Below are positions 1 to 12,330 of a stretch of DNA of 64,000 nucleotides, piece after piece. The stretch spans positions 70,686,997 to 70,750,996 of the forward strand of contig OY726567.1 in NCBI GenBank assembly GCA_963383645.1, in the 5' to 3' direction. Source of the DNA: Muscardinus avellanarius. Taxonomy: Eukaryota; Chordata; Mammalia; Rodentia; Gliridae. The position numbers and the translations under genes were made by a program. Below the pieces are notes generated by a model. That model did not search any database. It had not been told where the DNA came from and saw only the letters and a program-made list of their open reading frames with translations. The stretch's first letter is position 1. Each line of letters begins with the position of its first letter.

Positions 1-194
1 AGAACCAGCCCTTCTCCTGAGACTGCACTGTCTGCCCTTGACATTAGACTTAATTATGCTCCGCATCCCTGGAAACAGCAAAGACCAACGGTGACGGATG
101 CGTCGGATGCCTGCGAGTCTGCCTCCCCTGTCAGATCAGGGGTGAGGTTGACACCTCTAGGGTTTCTGGCTCCAACTTCCCTTATCAAGAGTTA

Positions 195-402
195 CCAGCT
201 GGGCATGGTGGCTCGGGCTTGTAATTCCAGTACGTGGGAGGCTGACAGGAGGATCGCTGGTTTGTGGTCAACCTCAGCAATTAAGCAAGGCCCTCTGGAA
301 CTTACTGAGACTGTTTCCAAATAAAAATAAATAAATAAAATAAGACTAGGAGTGTAGCTCAGAGGTAGACTGCACCTGGGTTCAATTCCCAGTAACACGT
401 AC
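195..402 (+). mobile_element. B1-dID SINE, old (S-D)
   Basis: Left half from agctgggcatggtggct; right half gtgtagctcagaggtagac, ending cccagtaac. Confidence 0.8.
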
Positions 403-412
403 ACGTTACCAA

Positions 413-587
413 TGGCCAGGTGCAGTGGTGCATGCCTGTAATCCACTACTTTGGAGCAATTTGGCCAGACCCTCCAAACTTAGACCCTGTTTCAACATAA
501 CAAATAATAAAAAGGGCTTGGAGTGCGGCTTGATGGTAGAATGCCCCTGAGTTCAATCTCTAGTACCAAAAAAAAAAAAAAAAAAAA
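413..587 (+). mobile_element. B1-dID SINE, old
   Basis: Left half shortened; right half 'gggcttggagtgcggctt'; tail of A. Confidence 0.75.
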
Positions 588-713
588 GTTACCAACAGAG
601 ATTTGGGGAAGAGCAACTTTCTATCTCTTGATGGCTAATCAGGGAAAAATTCTACTGGACACCTGCCTTCCAGATTTGACCCGCACATCGCTTCTGGACT
701 TTTGGGTTGGTAT

Positions 714-908
714 GGTTTACTACTAGGGATTGAACTCAGGGGCATTTTACCTCTGACCTACTCCCCCATCCCCATTTTTTTTTTTTACTTTGAAACAAGG
801 TCTCGCTAAGTTTCTCAAGGACTCACTAAGTGGCCAAGGCTGGACTGGAACCTGCCATCCTCCTGTCTCAGCCTCCCAAGTACAGGCGTTCACAATCACG
901 CCTGGCAC
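714..908 (-). mobile_element. B1-dID SINE, old
   Basis: Antisense: right half 'gggattgaactcaggggc' first, left half ending 'acgcctggca'. Confidence 0.75.
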
Positions 909-1625
909 TTCCAGGCTTTGGGGAAGTAGGGAGGCCAGCTTGCACCAGATACAGACAGGGGCTTTCGTGAACGTGGTGATGCCCCAAGGCTCGCCCTCTC
1001 TGGTGTCCCTAGCCTCCACCTGGGGTTCTCACGATGTCTCTCACTGACAGGCACAGACTGTGGCCCGTGGCCAGAGAGGGTAGCTGTGGCCTCCAAGCAC
1101 TCAGCAAGTGCCCTGGAACAGACTGGGTGGAGGGTAGGTAGCACCAGAAGTGAAGGCGAAGGCCCATCAAGTGGGATGGGCCACAGGCCCAGTGCGGTTC
1201 TAGGAAGGCCCTTCCACAGCCAGGCACGCATGGCATGTCAAGGTGGTTGAGGGGACAGGTTCCTGGCTTCCTGGGAAGACCTGAGCCAACACACAAACTC
1301 ATACAAAAAGGCATGTGCACAACGGTAGCCTCAGCCTCCTCACCAGCCAGGCCCGTGCTGTCAGGAACTCGTCAGCTGCTGAGTTCATCGGCTGCTGCCA
1401 TTGTGCAGTGGGTGGGGACCCCAACTGCGAACAAAGGTTTCAACACAGGCTCAAAAGTGCACACAACCTGACTGCGTTCCTGCCCCCTAGCATGGGTGGA
1501 ATAAAGCTGAACTTTATCGCAAGAAATCAGCTGCTGGGCCCTGGATTGGTCCCAGCTACGTGCCAGGAGTGGGCTCTGCTGGGCACCAACATGAGCTGAT
1601 GTGCAGCTTCTCCAGGAATAAAACA
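909..1625. other. unique intronic sequence
   Basis: No repeat or exon recognised; short frames on both strands are unsupported. Lies inside the presumed C7orf50 intron. Confidence 0.5.
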
Positions 1626-1626
1626 A

Positions 1627-1836
1627 GCTGGGCGTGGTAGCGCACACCTGTGATGTCAGTACGTGGGAGGCTAAAAGGGGAGGATCTCAGGTTTGAGGTC
1701 AGCCTCAGCAACTTTGTAAGACCCTTAGCAACTCAGTGAGACCCTGTCTCAAAATGAATACACAGGGCTAGAGATACAATTCAGTGATATAGTACCTCTG
1801 TTCATCCCCCAGTAACAAACAAACAAACAAACAAAC
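1627..1836 (+). mobile_element. B1-dID SINE, old, (AAAC)n tail
   Basis: Left half agctgggcgtggtagcg, right half degenerate, tail (AAAC)n. Confidence 0.8.
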
Positions 1837-2259
1837 TCCCCCAGAAATGAAAAAAAAAAAACAAAAAAAAAAATACGGGTTAGCCTGCTTCACCTCCTAC
1901 TCCTGGATTACATCCTCAGGAACTCAGTCTGCTGAATCCAAAACAAACCACCAAATTCCAGATGTCTCCACCCTCTCCCAGGGAGCCTAAGGGTGCTGGG
2001 GCCCATGGAGCAGCCTACACAGATCTCGCAAAGTATCTGGACTCCCAGCCCGGGGAGGCAGCCAGCCACCACCTTCTGTGTGGACAGCACACACATCACC
2101 TTAGGGGCACAGAAAATCTAAAAGGAGCTGCGTATCCCAGGCCAATTTCCAGAAGGTAGCTAGAAACATGTCAGGCAAGTGTGTGAGAACCTTGGGGGGT
2201 AGGGGGACACAACCTGTCCCCAATAGCCCTCCACTGCAACACTCACTAAGACACATGCC

Positions 2260-2430
2260 CACACAGGGGGCTGAGATGGGAGGACTGCAGGTTTGAGGCC
2301 AGCCTCAGCAACTTAGTGAGACCTTAAGCAACACAGGAAGGTACTATTTCAAAATAAAAAATAAAAGGGGCTAGAGGTACATCTCAGGGGTAGAATGCCC
2401 CTGGGTTCAATCCCCAGATACAACAAAAAA
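2260..2430 (+). mobile_element. B1-dID SINE, 5' truncated
   Basis: Begins within the left half (ggctgagatgggaggact); right half 'tagaatgcccctgggttcaa'. Confidence 0.75.
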
Positions 2431-2603
2431 CTAAATTAAAAACAAAACAAGTGGCTAGAGACTGAATGTCCCTGGGTTCAACTGAAGGAAGAAAGAAGAG
2501 AGAGGCACAGAGGGAAGAAAGACGGCAGGGAGGTAAAGACGCGCGGGCCCAAGCAGAAGTTGCCACCGGAAGTCACTGTCACCTTTAAAAACACAAGGGT
2601 CTT

Positions 2604-2819
2604 GCCGGGCGCGGTGGCGCACGCTTGTAATCCCCGCGCTTGGGAGGCAGAGACAGGAGGATCGCGCAGGTTCGAAGCCAGCCCCGCGCGCTGGCTTAGG
2701 AGACCCTGTTTCCAAATAAAAATGTAAAAAATAGGTCTGGGAGTGTAGCCCGGAGGTAGAAGGGCTTCCAGGAACCCCAGTACCACCAAAAAAAAAAAAC
2801 AAAACAAAACAAACAAAAA
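2604..2819 (+). mobile_element. B1-dID SINE, young S-A, with 17-bp target-site duplication
   Basis: Full-length S-A copy. AAAAACACAAGGGTCTT occurs at 2587-2603 and again at 2820-2836, bracketing the element and its A-tail exactly. Confidence 0.92.
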
Positions 2820-2839
2820 AAAAACACAAGGGTCTTATT

Positions 2840-4055
2840 TCTTCAGTAAAAAAAAGGGGGGGGGATTTCAAACCGCACCCCACCTCCCATACACCTGTTT
2901 TTTAAACTTAAATAATGGCTAGAAGTCAGACATGACATCAGCAGCATCAGCAAGAACTCTGAAGAAGCAGATGGACAGCAATTCTCCCTTGCCCCAAAAT
3001 ACACCGGGAGGAAGGAAATCCCCTGAAGCAGCGAGCTCATGGAGCATGGCGCGTGTGTAGACGAGTGCAAGCGGGGAGACACGCAGAAGAGCCGCACACT
3101 GGCACAAGCCTGGGACGGCGAGAGCCTCACCTCCGTGGGCGTGTGGTCCCGGGGCTGAGCCTGCCCAGCAGCTCCCAGCAGCTTAGCACCCAAAAGCCTA
3201 CAAACATGTTGGGCTTCCTCTGCCCCAGGGTGGACAATTTTCCCTTAAAAACTCAGTTTCAGTCCATCTCAGTACAGCATGCATATAATCCCAGGACCTG
3301 GGAGGATGAAACAGTAGGAGGGCAGGTTTGAGGCTAGTCTCAGGAACTTAGCAAGACCCTGTCTCAAAAAATAAGAAAAGCTGGGGGTGTAGCTTGGAGG
3401 TAGCATGCCCCTGAGTTCAATTCCCAGCATCAATCCCCCCCAAAAAAAGTCCCCAAAGTCCAAAAAGGCTGTCTGGACCTCGGGACAGTTCCAGTCTTCA
3501 CACTGCTCATCTGGATAAGCTAACAAAGGGGTAGCTGTGGTTATGTTTGTCTGTCTCAAGGAAGAGTTCAAAGACAGGAAGAAAAGCAGAAAATGCCACA
3601 TATTAGATTTCTTACCAAATAAGCGTCACAGGGAAACTCAATTTATATGCATGGCAGCAGCTCTAACCTCCGTCCCTAGTTCCAAACCCAGGACGCCTCT
3701 TCAGACATGCCGGCGACAAGGCACCAGCGGGGGCTGGGACGGAGGCTGCGGCATCGGGACCCAAGGGCGGCGGGCTGAGAGCTCAGGACTGCCCAGGATG
3801 CCCGCCTGCACTGTTCTTCACACGCAGGGACCTGGCACGCAGGCGCACCTGGCTCTAAGGCCAGGAGGAGCACAACCGGGCCAGACCACACCCATGCCAT
3901 GGGTACCACGAGCCTAGCCTAGACTCACACGCACACCCCTGGCGTCACCCGCAATCCATCCTGATTGCCTTGGGCCTTGTGCTCTGGGAGGCAGGGGCAC
4001 CTTCCCACACAGTGTGACTACTACAGGCCACTCCGAGGTGCTTCTTCCTTCCTCC
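2840..4055. other. unique intronic sequence around one SINE
   Basis: GC-rich non-repeat flanks (2840-3265, 3450-4055) of the SINE at 3270. Nothing recognised. Confidence 0.5.
3270..3448 (+). mobile_element. B1-dID SINE, old
   Basis: Degenerate left half (cagcatgcatataatcccag); right half 'tagcatgcccctgagttcaa'. Confidence 0.7.
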
Positions 4056-4056
4056 T

Positions 4057-4061
4057 CCTCC

Positions 4062-4093
<32 letters not shown>

Positions 4094-4395
4094 AACAGGG
4101 TCTCCTAAGCTGCGAGGCTGGCTACGAACCTGCACGATCCTCCTGTCTCTGCCTCCTAAGCGCAGGGATTACAAGCGTGCACCACCACACCCGGCCTTTT
4201 TTTTTTTTTTTGTATTGGGGATAGAATCCAGGGGCCTTCTACCTCCAGGCTACACCCCTGACCTATTTTATATTTTATTTGGAAACAGAGTCTCACTAAG
4301 TTGCTGAGAGCCTCACTAAGTAGCTAAGGCTGGCTTTGAACCTGCACGATCCTCCTGTCTCAGCCTCCCAAGTACTGGGATTACAAGTGTGTGCG
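4057..4395 (-). mobile_element. two antisense SINEs: S-A-like left-half copy and a full S-B-like copy
   Basis: 4061-4196 holds only the left half plus a T-run; 4197-4395 is complete, from 'gtattggggatagaatcc' to 'acaagtgtgtgcg'. Confidence 0.78.
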
Positions 4396-4756
4396 AAGCA
4401 AACCTCAAATCCTTCCCTGGTCAAGGCACATTGCTCTGTGAACCGCAGCCACTCAAGTTCACCAGCACGACTGATACTGAACCATCCATGAGTCACTAAG
4501 GATGATGAAAACCTCGCCTAGTGGGGGGGACAAAGGGAAGGCCACACTGTGCTAGGGCTGAAGTCTCAGGCTCTGGGTTGAAGATTTCTGGCAATGGAGG
4601 TGTGAGAGAAGAAGTTAACTGCATTGGCTTAAGGAAAACCCAGCTCCTGGGTGCCATCAACACAGTGCTGGATAGAATGGCTATCACGCAAAAAAGTGTG
4701 TTGTGGGAAATCTGTGGCCAAGAAGGCTGTCACCACAAAAACGCTCCTTCCTTTCT

Positions 4757-4889
4757 TCTTTTTTTTGAAACAGGGTGTTGCTAAGTTGCTGAGGTTTCTG
4801 CTTGGTTGCTGAAGCTGGCCTCGAACCTGGTCCTCCTGTTTTAGCCTCCCAAGAGCTAGGATTACAAGTGTATGACACCACACCCAGCT
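4757..4889 (-). mobile_element. SINE left half
   Basis: 'gaaacagggtgttgctaag' to 'caccacacccagctt'; no ID-type half. Confidence 0.7.
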
Positions 4890-5568
4890 TACCCTCCTTT
4901 ATTTCAGCTTCAATTTCCAAAGGTCACTGTGTCACCAGACACCTGCAGGCCGAGCCGCTTACAGTCTGCCTTTTCAGTACACAGGAGACTCGGGAAATGC
5001 AGACCAGGCCTTCGCGCTGACTCCCCACGTGCAAGTGCCGCACAGCCTCCCATGTGCTCTGTGGGGCACTGAGATGGCCACGGCCGCCCCACTTCACAGA
5101 CAGGACGCGGGCACAGAGGGGACTGCCTCTACCTGGAAGTGGCATGGGGTGGGCTCCCACGGACCACACACACCAGAGGGAGGCAGGACAGCAATGGAAG
5201 GGCTACCTGGCCCTGGTCTATGACCCTACTAAAGGTCCCAGCTTAGATCTCTTGTTACCTGATGGCTAGTCCCATCCTGATACTGCTGTGTTCCTGGTCA
5301 TGATACCCAACAGTGGGCAGGATGGCGGGCAGTCACACTCAGGACCTGCCCAGGCTCAGCTGCAGGACCTGGCTACACTCCTGCACTTCTAGCTGGGTCA
5401 CAGGGCCAGGCCCTGCTTTGAGGCTACTCTGCTGTCTTGAGTGTGGGAAGGGCTCTATAAGCCCATGAATGGCCTGGAAGGAGAGGCCAAACTGGACTAT
5501 CAGCACCCAGGCAGGGGCTCAGCACCAACTTTCATTTACTAGCCTTTAAAAATTTAGATGAAGTCAAA
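4890..5568. other. unique intronic sequence
   Basis: No gene, exon or repeat recognised. Confidence 0.5.
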
Positions 5569-6345
5569 GCTGGGCGTGGTGGCACACACTCGTAATCCCA
5601 GCATTTGGGAGGTGGAGACCGGAGGATTCTGGTTTGTGGACAGCCTCAGCTGCTTAGTGAGGCCCTTTGCAACTCGGTGAGACCCTGTTTCAAAAATAAA
5701 AAAGACTAAAAAAATAGGCTGGGGGTATAGTTCAGAGGTACAATGGCCCTGAGTTCCATTCCCAGTACCGCAAAAAAAAAAAAAAAAAAAAAAAGTATGC
5801 ATATAGATGAAGTCAGGCTTGATGGTACATGCCTGTAAACCCAGTACTTGGGAGGCTGAGATAGCAGGATTGCAGGTTCAAGGCTAGTATCTTAGCAAGA
5901 CTACCTCTCAAAATAAAATTAAAAGGGTTAGGGATATAGGTCAGAGGTAGAGCGTCCCTGGTTTCAATTACCAAGAACACACACACATACACACACTGCT
6001 AAGCCAGGCATACTGGTACACACTTGTAATCCTAGTACTTGGGAGGCTGAGACAGGAGAATCACAAGTTTGAGGCTAGCTTCAGCAACTTAGAAAGACCC
6101 TGTTTCAAAATAAAAATAAGGTCTGGGGGTGCAGATCGATGGTAGAATGCCTGAGTTCAATCCCCAGCACCACACACAAAATTTGTTTTCATGAAACTGG
6201 GTACAATGGCATAGGCCTGTAATCTCGCTACTTGGAGGCTGAGAACTGCAGGTTCAAGGCCAGTGCACAGTAATTTAGTGAGGTTCTGTTTCAAAATGAA
6301 AAGGGCTGAGGGCTGTGGGGGGGACGCTCAATGATAGTACATCAT
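5569..6345 (+). mobile_element. four B1-dID SINEs in a row
   Basis: 5569-5794 (S-C), 5810-5995, 6002-6180 and 6196-6345 (all S-D, diverged). Tails are poly(A) or (CA)n. Confidence 0.8.
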
Positions 6346-6927
6346 ACATATATAGCACAAAATGAGAGCCCACCTGCCCGAGAAGCCGCTGCCTTCTCAA
6401 GAGCTCATGTGTTCCGATACCCACACCCTCTCAGCGTGGCACTGGGGCAAGTCAAGGTACAGTCCTCCTCCAGGCAGGTACATAAGTGCTCCTGACATGA
6501 TGGCTTCTCTGAGAAGTCTAAACGCCATGTTCCGGGAGCACAGTCAGTCAAGCTAGACCCTGTCCGTGCTCCTAACAGCAGGAGACACGAGCTCTGTGCC
6601 TGGGAAAAACATCTTCAAAGCGCCAACTGTTTTCCCAGCTGCGGACGCTCCACCCTGGGAAATCTTTCCATGCCATTACAAGAATAATTCTGAAACGACT
6701 GCACAAATATGCAGTCTAATCCGTCCATTCTGGTATTCTAGAGTCAAACTGGAGAACTCCCTGCAGTGACTGTCTGATCGGGCAATGCCACTTGCCATCA
6801 CTAAAGACTGCGCTGACAAACCGAGCTTCCCCAAGCAGATGCAGCGCCGGCCACCAAGCTCAGCACTCAGAGGCTTGCTCTGGGCTGTGAGAGTAGAAGC
6901 AGTCTCAGCACGGGGTAGAGCCAAGAG

Positions 6928-7550
6928 CCGGACGTGGCGGTGCACGTCTGCGAGCCCAGTACTTGGGAGGCTTAGGGAGACCACGGGTTTGAGGCCAGTC
7001 TTGGTAATCTAGCAAGGCCCTGTTTCAACACAAAAACAAACAAGTGGACTAGGAAGCCAGGCGTGGTGGCGCACACTTGTAATCCCAGCGTTTGAGAGGC
7101 TGAGACAGGAGGATCCAGGTTCATGGCCCACTTTAGCTACTTAGTGAGGCCCTTTGCAACTCAGGAAGACCCTGTTTCAAAATAAAGAAAAAGCCGGGCG
7201 TGGTGGCGCACGCTTGTAATCCCTGTGCTTGGGAGGCAGAGACAGGAGGATCGCGTAGGTTCGAAGCCAGCTGCGCTGGCTTAAGAGACCCTGTTTCCAA
7301 ATAAAAAATATAAAATGGGTCTGGGAGTGTAGCCCAGAGGTAGAAGGGTTTCCAGAAACCCCAGTACCACCAAACAAACAAACAAACAAACAAATAAATA
7401 AATAAAATAGGGAGGTAGAAAGACCCTGGGTTCCATCCCGAATACCTGGGGGGTGGGGGGGAGGACAAAATGAAAAAAAAAAAAGAGACTAAGAGTGTAG
7501 CTCAGAGGTAGAATATCCCTGGGTTCAATGCTTAGTACAAAAAAAAAAAA
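6928..7550 (+). mobile_element. SINE cluster with an S-A copy nested in an S-C copy
   Basis: 6928-7048 left half; 7053-7190 plus 7405-7452 is one S-C element split by an S-A copy (7191-7394, AAAC/AAAT tail); 7485-7550 is a right half alone. Confidence 0.8.
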
Positions 7551-7689
7551 AAGACATGAAAAATGCAAATACTACAATAGTTCAAAACTTCTTGACACCT
7601 GGGAACTTCTAGAAAATTATAATCATCAAAATGGTTCTTTTCCTATTATACTCATTTCTCACCCAGTTTTCTTTGGTTTGGTTTGGTTT

Positions 7690-7732
<43 letters not shown>

Positions 7733-7737
<5 letters not shown>

Positions 7738-8147
7738 AGGGATGGAACCCAGATTATTCTACCTCTGGACTACATTCCCAGACCTATTTATTATATTTTA
7801 TTTGGAAACAGGGTCTCACTAAGTTACAGAGGGCCTCACTAAATAGCTGAGGCTGGCTGGGCGTGGTGGCGCACACTTGTAATCCCCGTGCTTGGGAGGC
7901 TGAGACAGGAGGATCGCACAGGTCCGAAGCCAGCCTCAGCTACTTAGTGAGACCCTGTTCCCAAATAAAGTATAAAAAAGGTCTGGGAGTATAGCCCAGA
8001 GTTAGAAAGCCTCTGGGTTCCACTCCCAGTACCACCAAAAAAAAAAAAAAAAAAGAAAAAAAAAAAGCTGAGGCTGGCCAAAACCCCAATCCTCCTGTCT
8101 CAGCCTACAAGTACTGGGATTACAAGTGTACACTACCACACCCAGCC
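7733..8147 (-). mobile_element. antisense SINE split by a sense S-B SINE
   Basis: The antisense element runs 7733-7857 and 8066-8147; a plus-strand copy (7858-8065) sits inside. AGCTGAGGCTGGC is duplicated at 7845-7857 and 8066-8078. A (GT)n tract (7691-7734) is the outer tail. Confidence 0.85.
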
Positions 8148-8148
8148 T

Positions 8149-8240
8149 GAAAATAAAATTTTTAAAAGGGCTGAGGGAGTAGCTCGTAGGCATAATGCCC
8201 CTGGGCTCAATCCATAGTACCAAAACAAAACAAAAAAAGT
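8149..8240 (+). mobile_element. SINE right half (ID-like) alone
   Basis: 'gggctgagggagtagctcg' to 'catagtaccaaaac'. Confidence 0.65.
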
Positions 8241-8751
8241 GCATCAACAAGAGTAAACAGCTGCTGCTAATAAAACCAGAGAGGAGCTTCCTCCAACTAC
8301 GAGGGCGAGGGAAGGGCTGACTTTCACAACGTGGCTCATGAAGGCAGATCCACCTTAAAGCAGCAGGAAGGGTCCCTCTCCCAGCAATGCCACCAGAGTC
8401 TGCAAGAATAACAGAAAGCCACAAAGCTGCCCTTTGACCGGGAAGGCATGGCTCCCAAGTCAGCCAGAAAGTACCTGGGTCTCCGGGTGTGGGGTGGGAC
8501 CTCAGTGGGCCTAGTCCTGGGAGGCCAAAAAACACAAATAACTCAACTGAGAAATTCACGAAATACAACAGGAAGACAAAGCCTCTTAGCATAAAAATAT
8601 GTTTTCAAACCAATATGAAGAAAAAAGATTTACAATAGAGCTGTTTAAAAAAATACTACAGAAAGCATATGTACGTGGAAAAAGAATGGCCAACAAGCAA
8701 TATGTGCATGGGAAATGTCCACTCACGGGAACAATCAAAGAAACTGACACG

Positions 8752-8930
8752 AGCTGGGAGCGACGGCCGTGCGTGTGATCCCAGCACTTGAGAGGCTGAG
8801 CAAGGAGAATCACAGCCTCAAGACTAGCCCAGCCACTTGGTGGGATCCTGTCTCAAATTAAAAGATAAAATAGAGGGCTGTTGTAGTTTATAGGTAGAAC
8901 AGCCCTGGGTTCAATCCCTGGAGTCAGGAA
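8752..8930 (+). mobile_element. B1-dID SINE, old
   Basis: Left half gagctgggagcgacggcc; right half strongly diverged. Confidence 0.65.
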
Positions 8931-9280
8931 AAAGAGAAAGAAAAAAGAACTAAAATGAAAGTCACTGGAAAACAAACATTTATACATATAGAGCCCAGGC
9001 TGATGTGAGCCAGAAGCACTGTCACGTAGACCGGCTGTGGAAACCCAGAGGAGGCCCCACATGCGAGCGTTAGCTGCAAGGTCCCTCAGAGGGACCTCGG
9101 AGTTTCTCCTGCCCATTTTTATTTTCTAATTATTTTTGCATTGATCATGTAAAGCTCAGGAAAGACAACAAACATTACTTTTTTAAATTACATTTTGCTG
9201 AGTTGTTTTCTGTTGGCCACAGGAAGCAAAGCCTAAAAGCCTCCCCCCAGCTGAGCACAGCAGCAGTTAAAACAGCAGCA

Positions 9281-9694
9281 TTAGCCTGGCATGGTGATGC
9301 ATGCCTGTAATCTCAGCACTTGAGAGGCCGAGACAGGAGGATCACAGGTTTAAGGACAGCCTAGCAAGTAGGGAGACTTTCATTAACCCAGTGAGATACT
9401 GCTTCCAAATTAAAAAAAAAAAAAAAATAGGGCTAGGGGTGTGGCTCAGAGGTACAAGGCCTCTGAGTTCAATGCCCAGTACCAAAGCAAACAAACAAAA
9501 CAGTAGCATCAGCCAGGCCTGGTAGAACATTCCTATAATCCCAGTACATGGCAGAATGAGATAGGAGGGTCACAGGTTTAAGGCCAGCCCTGGCAATTTA
9601 ATAAGATCTTATCACAGAATAAAAAATAAAATAGGGCCAGGAGTATAGTTAAGAGACAGAAGACTCCTGAGTTCAATCCTGAGTGAGTCAGTCA

Positions 9695-9732
<38 letters not shown>
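9281..9732 (+). mobile_element. two S-D SINEs, second with (CA)n tail
   Basis: 9281-9497 and 9510-9690; (CA)n at 9697-9732 grows from the second tail. Confidence 0.78.
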
Positions 9733-9734
<2 letters not shown>

Positions 9735-10141
9735 AGTGCTGGCTGTACAGCTGTATTTTGGAGAATGAGGGAAGTGGATTCTGTTTTCTTTGGCCCAGAA
9801 CAAGATGTCATATTTCCATGACAGCAAAGAAAACTGGTCAGCCTTCAAGTCTTCCACAATTCTTGACATCTCGCTAACAGGCTGAGGAAACCCACCTCTG
9901 AGCCTGGAGAAGCGGCACTGATGCTGAGATTGGTGGAGAACACAGGAAGGCTGGCCTGTTGGCGGGTGCACGGCCCACCTCCACCTGCTCACCCGGAATG
10001 CAGCCAGACAGGACAGCACCCACGAACACGGCACACCCGGCCACATTAACCATGAGCACAGTTGGAGGCCCCAACACGAGGCTAGGAAAATCCCCCAAAC
10101 TAGGCCACCTGGCAGTTGCTATAATTGATAAAGTCAATAGT

Positions 10142-10359
10142 AGCCAGGCATGGTGGCGCATGCTTGTAATCCCCGCGCTTGGGAGGCTGAGACAGGAGGA
10201 TCACACAGGTTCGAAGCCAGCCTCAGCTACTCAGGCTCTCAGCAATTTAGTGAGACCCTGTTTCCAAATAAAATATAAAATAGGTCTGGGAGTACAGCCC
10301 GAAGGTAGAAAAGCCCCTGGGTTCCAACCCCAGTATCACCCCCCCCCCAAAAAAAAAGA
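10142..10359 (+). mobile_element. B1-dID SINE, S-B
   Basis: Complete: 'ccccgcgcttgggaggctg', 'agtacagcccgaaggtag', then C-run/A-run tail. Confidence 0.85.
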
Positions 10360-10589
10360 TAATAGTACATGCCACCAAAACCTGGAAAGGCCAGAGCTTT
10401 AATTTTGCCTCCGCTATATCTTAGGACAGAAGCCAGCTGTCCACTTACAAATGTGAGCACCATGACTATTCACTAAAACAAAACCTGACAATACCACAGT
10501 CTGGTGAGGTGGCCTAGAAACTGGGCCTCGCACTGCTCAGAGCGGGACTGTGCCGTGGGAAAGTTGCTGAGGCTGACAAAATATTTTTC

Positions 10590-10825
10590 TTTTTTTTAAA
10601 TTTTTGTTACTTTTTGTTTTGTTTGGGGTAAGTAGGGATTGAGTCCAGGGGCATTCTACCTCTGAACTTCACCCCCAGCCCTTTTCATTTTTTTGTTTTG
10701 AAACAGGGTCTCACTAAGATGCTGAGGGTCTTGCTAAATTGTTGAGGCTGGCCTGAAACCTGCAATCCTTCTGTCTCAGTCTGCCAAGTACTGGGATTAC
10801 AAGCATGTGCTACTTTGCCTAGTTA
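10590..10825 (-). mobile_element. B1-dID SINE, S-D
   Basis: 'gggattgagtccaggggc' to 'gtgctactttgcctagtt'. Confidence 0.75.
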
Positions 10826-10851
10826 TAATTTCTTTAAAAATTAAATATATG

Positions 10852-11091
10852 CAGGCACAGTGGCACCTGCTTGTGTTCCCAATCCTTAGGAAGATGAGAC
10901 AGGTAGATCACAGGTTTAAGGTCAGTACACAGTAACTTAATGAGACCCTGTTTCAAAATAAAGTTGCCGGGCGTGGTGGCGCACGCTTGTAATCCCCGCG
11001 CTTGGGAGGCAGAGACAGGAAGGAGGATTGTGAAGGTTCGAAGCCAGCAGCGCTGGCTTAAGAGACCCCGTTTCAAAATAATAATAATAAT

Positions 11092-11122
<31 letters not shown>

Positions 11123-11485
11123 CTGGGAGTGTAGCCCGGAGGTAGAAGGGCTTCCAGGAACCCAAGTACCACCAAAATAAAGTAGAAGCCAGGTGTGGTA
11201 ACACAGGCTTTTAATCCCTGTACTTGGGAAGCTGAGACAAGAAGGATCACAGGTTTGAGGACAAGTCTCAGAAAGTAGTGAGACTCTCATCAACCTAGAC
11301 AGATGCTGTTTCAAAATAAAAATAAGAAATAGGGCTGGAGGTATAGATCAGAGGTAGAATTTCCCAGGGTTCAATGCTCAGTACCACAGAAAATAATAAT
11401 AAAAATAAAAATAAATAAAATAGGGCTGGTGATGTAACTCAGTGGTAGAGTCCCTCTGGGTTCAATCCATAGTATCACACACACA
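10852..11485 (+). mobile_element. SINE nest: S-A in an older copy, then two more
   Basis: Outer left half 10852-10966; S-A at 10968-11170 with a (GT)n tract (11095-11122) between its halves; S-D at 11185-11395; right half alone 11418-11485. A short repeat CAAAATAAAGT brackets the S-A copy. Confidence 0.78.
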
Positions 11486-11494
11486 TACAAAAAT

Positions 11495-11895
11495 TAAAAT
11501 TTAAAATTAAATATACATATATATACAACCCAGAAATTTAGTCCTTGGTACTTACACCAGAAAAATTAAACCTTATGGATGTGAATATTTATAGCAGGTT
11601 TATTCACAAAACAACAGCCAAATGTTCTTCCCTCAATGGACAAGTGAGTGAAGGGTTGCTAGTGAGTCTAGTTTTTTATCTTGCTATGGAAACTTACACG
11701 TGTGATAAAGTGCATAGAAACACACACACATATGCACGAGTGTGTGTAACATGAGCCCTCTGGGCTGCAAGGCTATCGTGTCCTGGCTTTGACACTGTGG
11801 CCTATGATGCTGGAGGAAACTGAGCGAAGGGTACCCGGGGCCTCCCTGTAAGCTGTTTTGTAACTTTCTATGAATCTACAAGTGTTTCAGAAATA
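11495..11895 (+). mobile_element. old L1M-type 3' fragment
   Basis: 'tatttatagcaggtttattc', 'ctcaatggacaagtgagtg' and 'gtgtttcagaaatatactt' suggest an ancient L1 3' end. Confidence 0.5.
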
Positions 11896-11899
11896 TACT

Positions 11900-12330
11900 T
11901 AAAGCCGGGTGCGATGGTGCATGCTTGTAATTCTAGCACTTGGGAGACTGAGACAGGGGGATTGCAGGTTCAAGGCCAGCCTCAGCAACTTTATGATGTT
12001 CTCAGCAACTTACTGAGACCTATTTCTGAATGAAACATAAAATAGGCCTGGGGGGTGTGGCTGGAGATAGATGGCCCTTGGGTTCTATCCCCAGTACCAC
12101 ACACACACACACAGAAAAGATACACTTAAGCCGGACATGGTGATACACACTTGTAACCCCAATACTTGGGAGGCTGAGACAGAAGGATCATAGGTTCAAG
12201 GAGAGCCCCAGCAAGTAATGAGACTTACCAACCTGGCAAGGTCCTGTTTCAAAATAGAAATAAAACAGGACTGGGGGTGTAGCTTGGAGGTAAGATGCCC
12301 CTGGGTTCCATCCCTAGCACCACACACACA
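11900..12330 (+). mobile_element. two S-D SINEs with CA-rich tails
   Basis: 11900-12115 and 12128-12330, both complete. Confidence 0.8.

Noticed and set aside
2455..2883. 142-codon minus-strand frame rich in Phe and Leu
   Set aside because: It is the antisense reading of a SINE and its A-tail. The recurring 'GTGVPGSPSTSGLHSQTYF'-like peptides throughout the window are all SINE translations.
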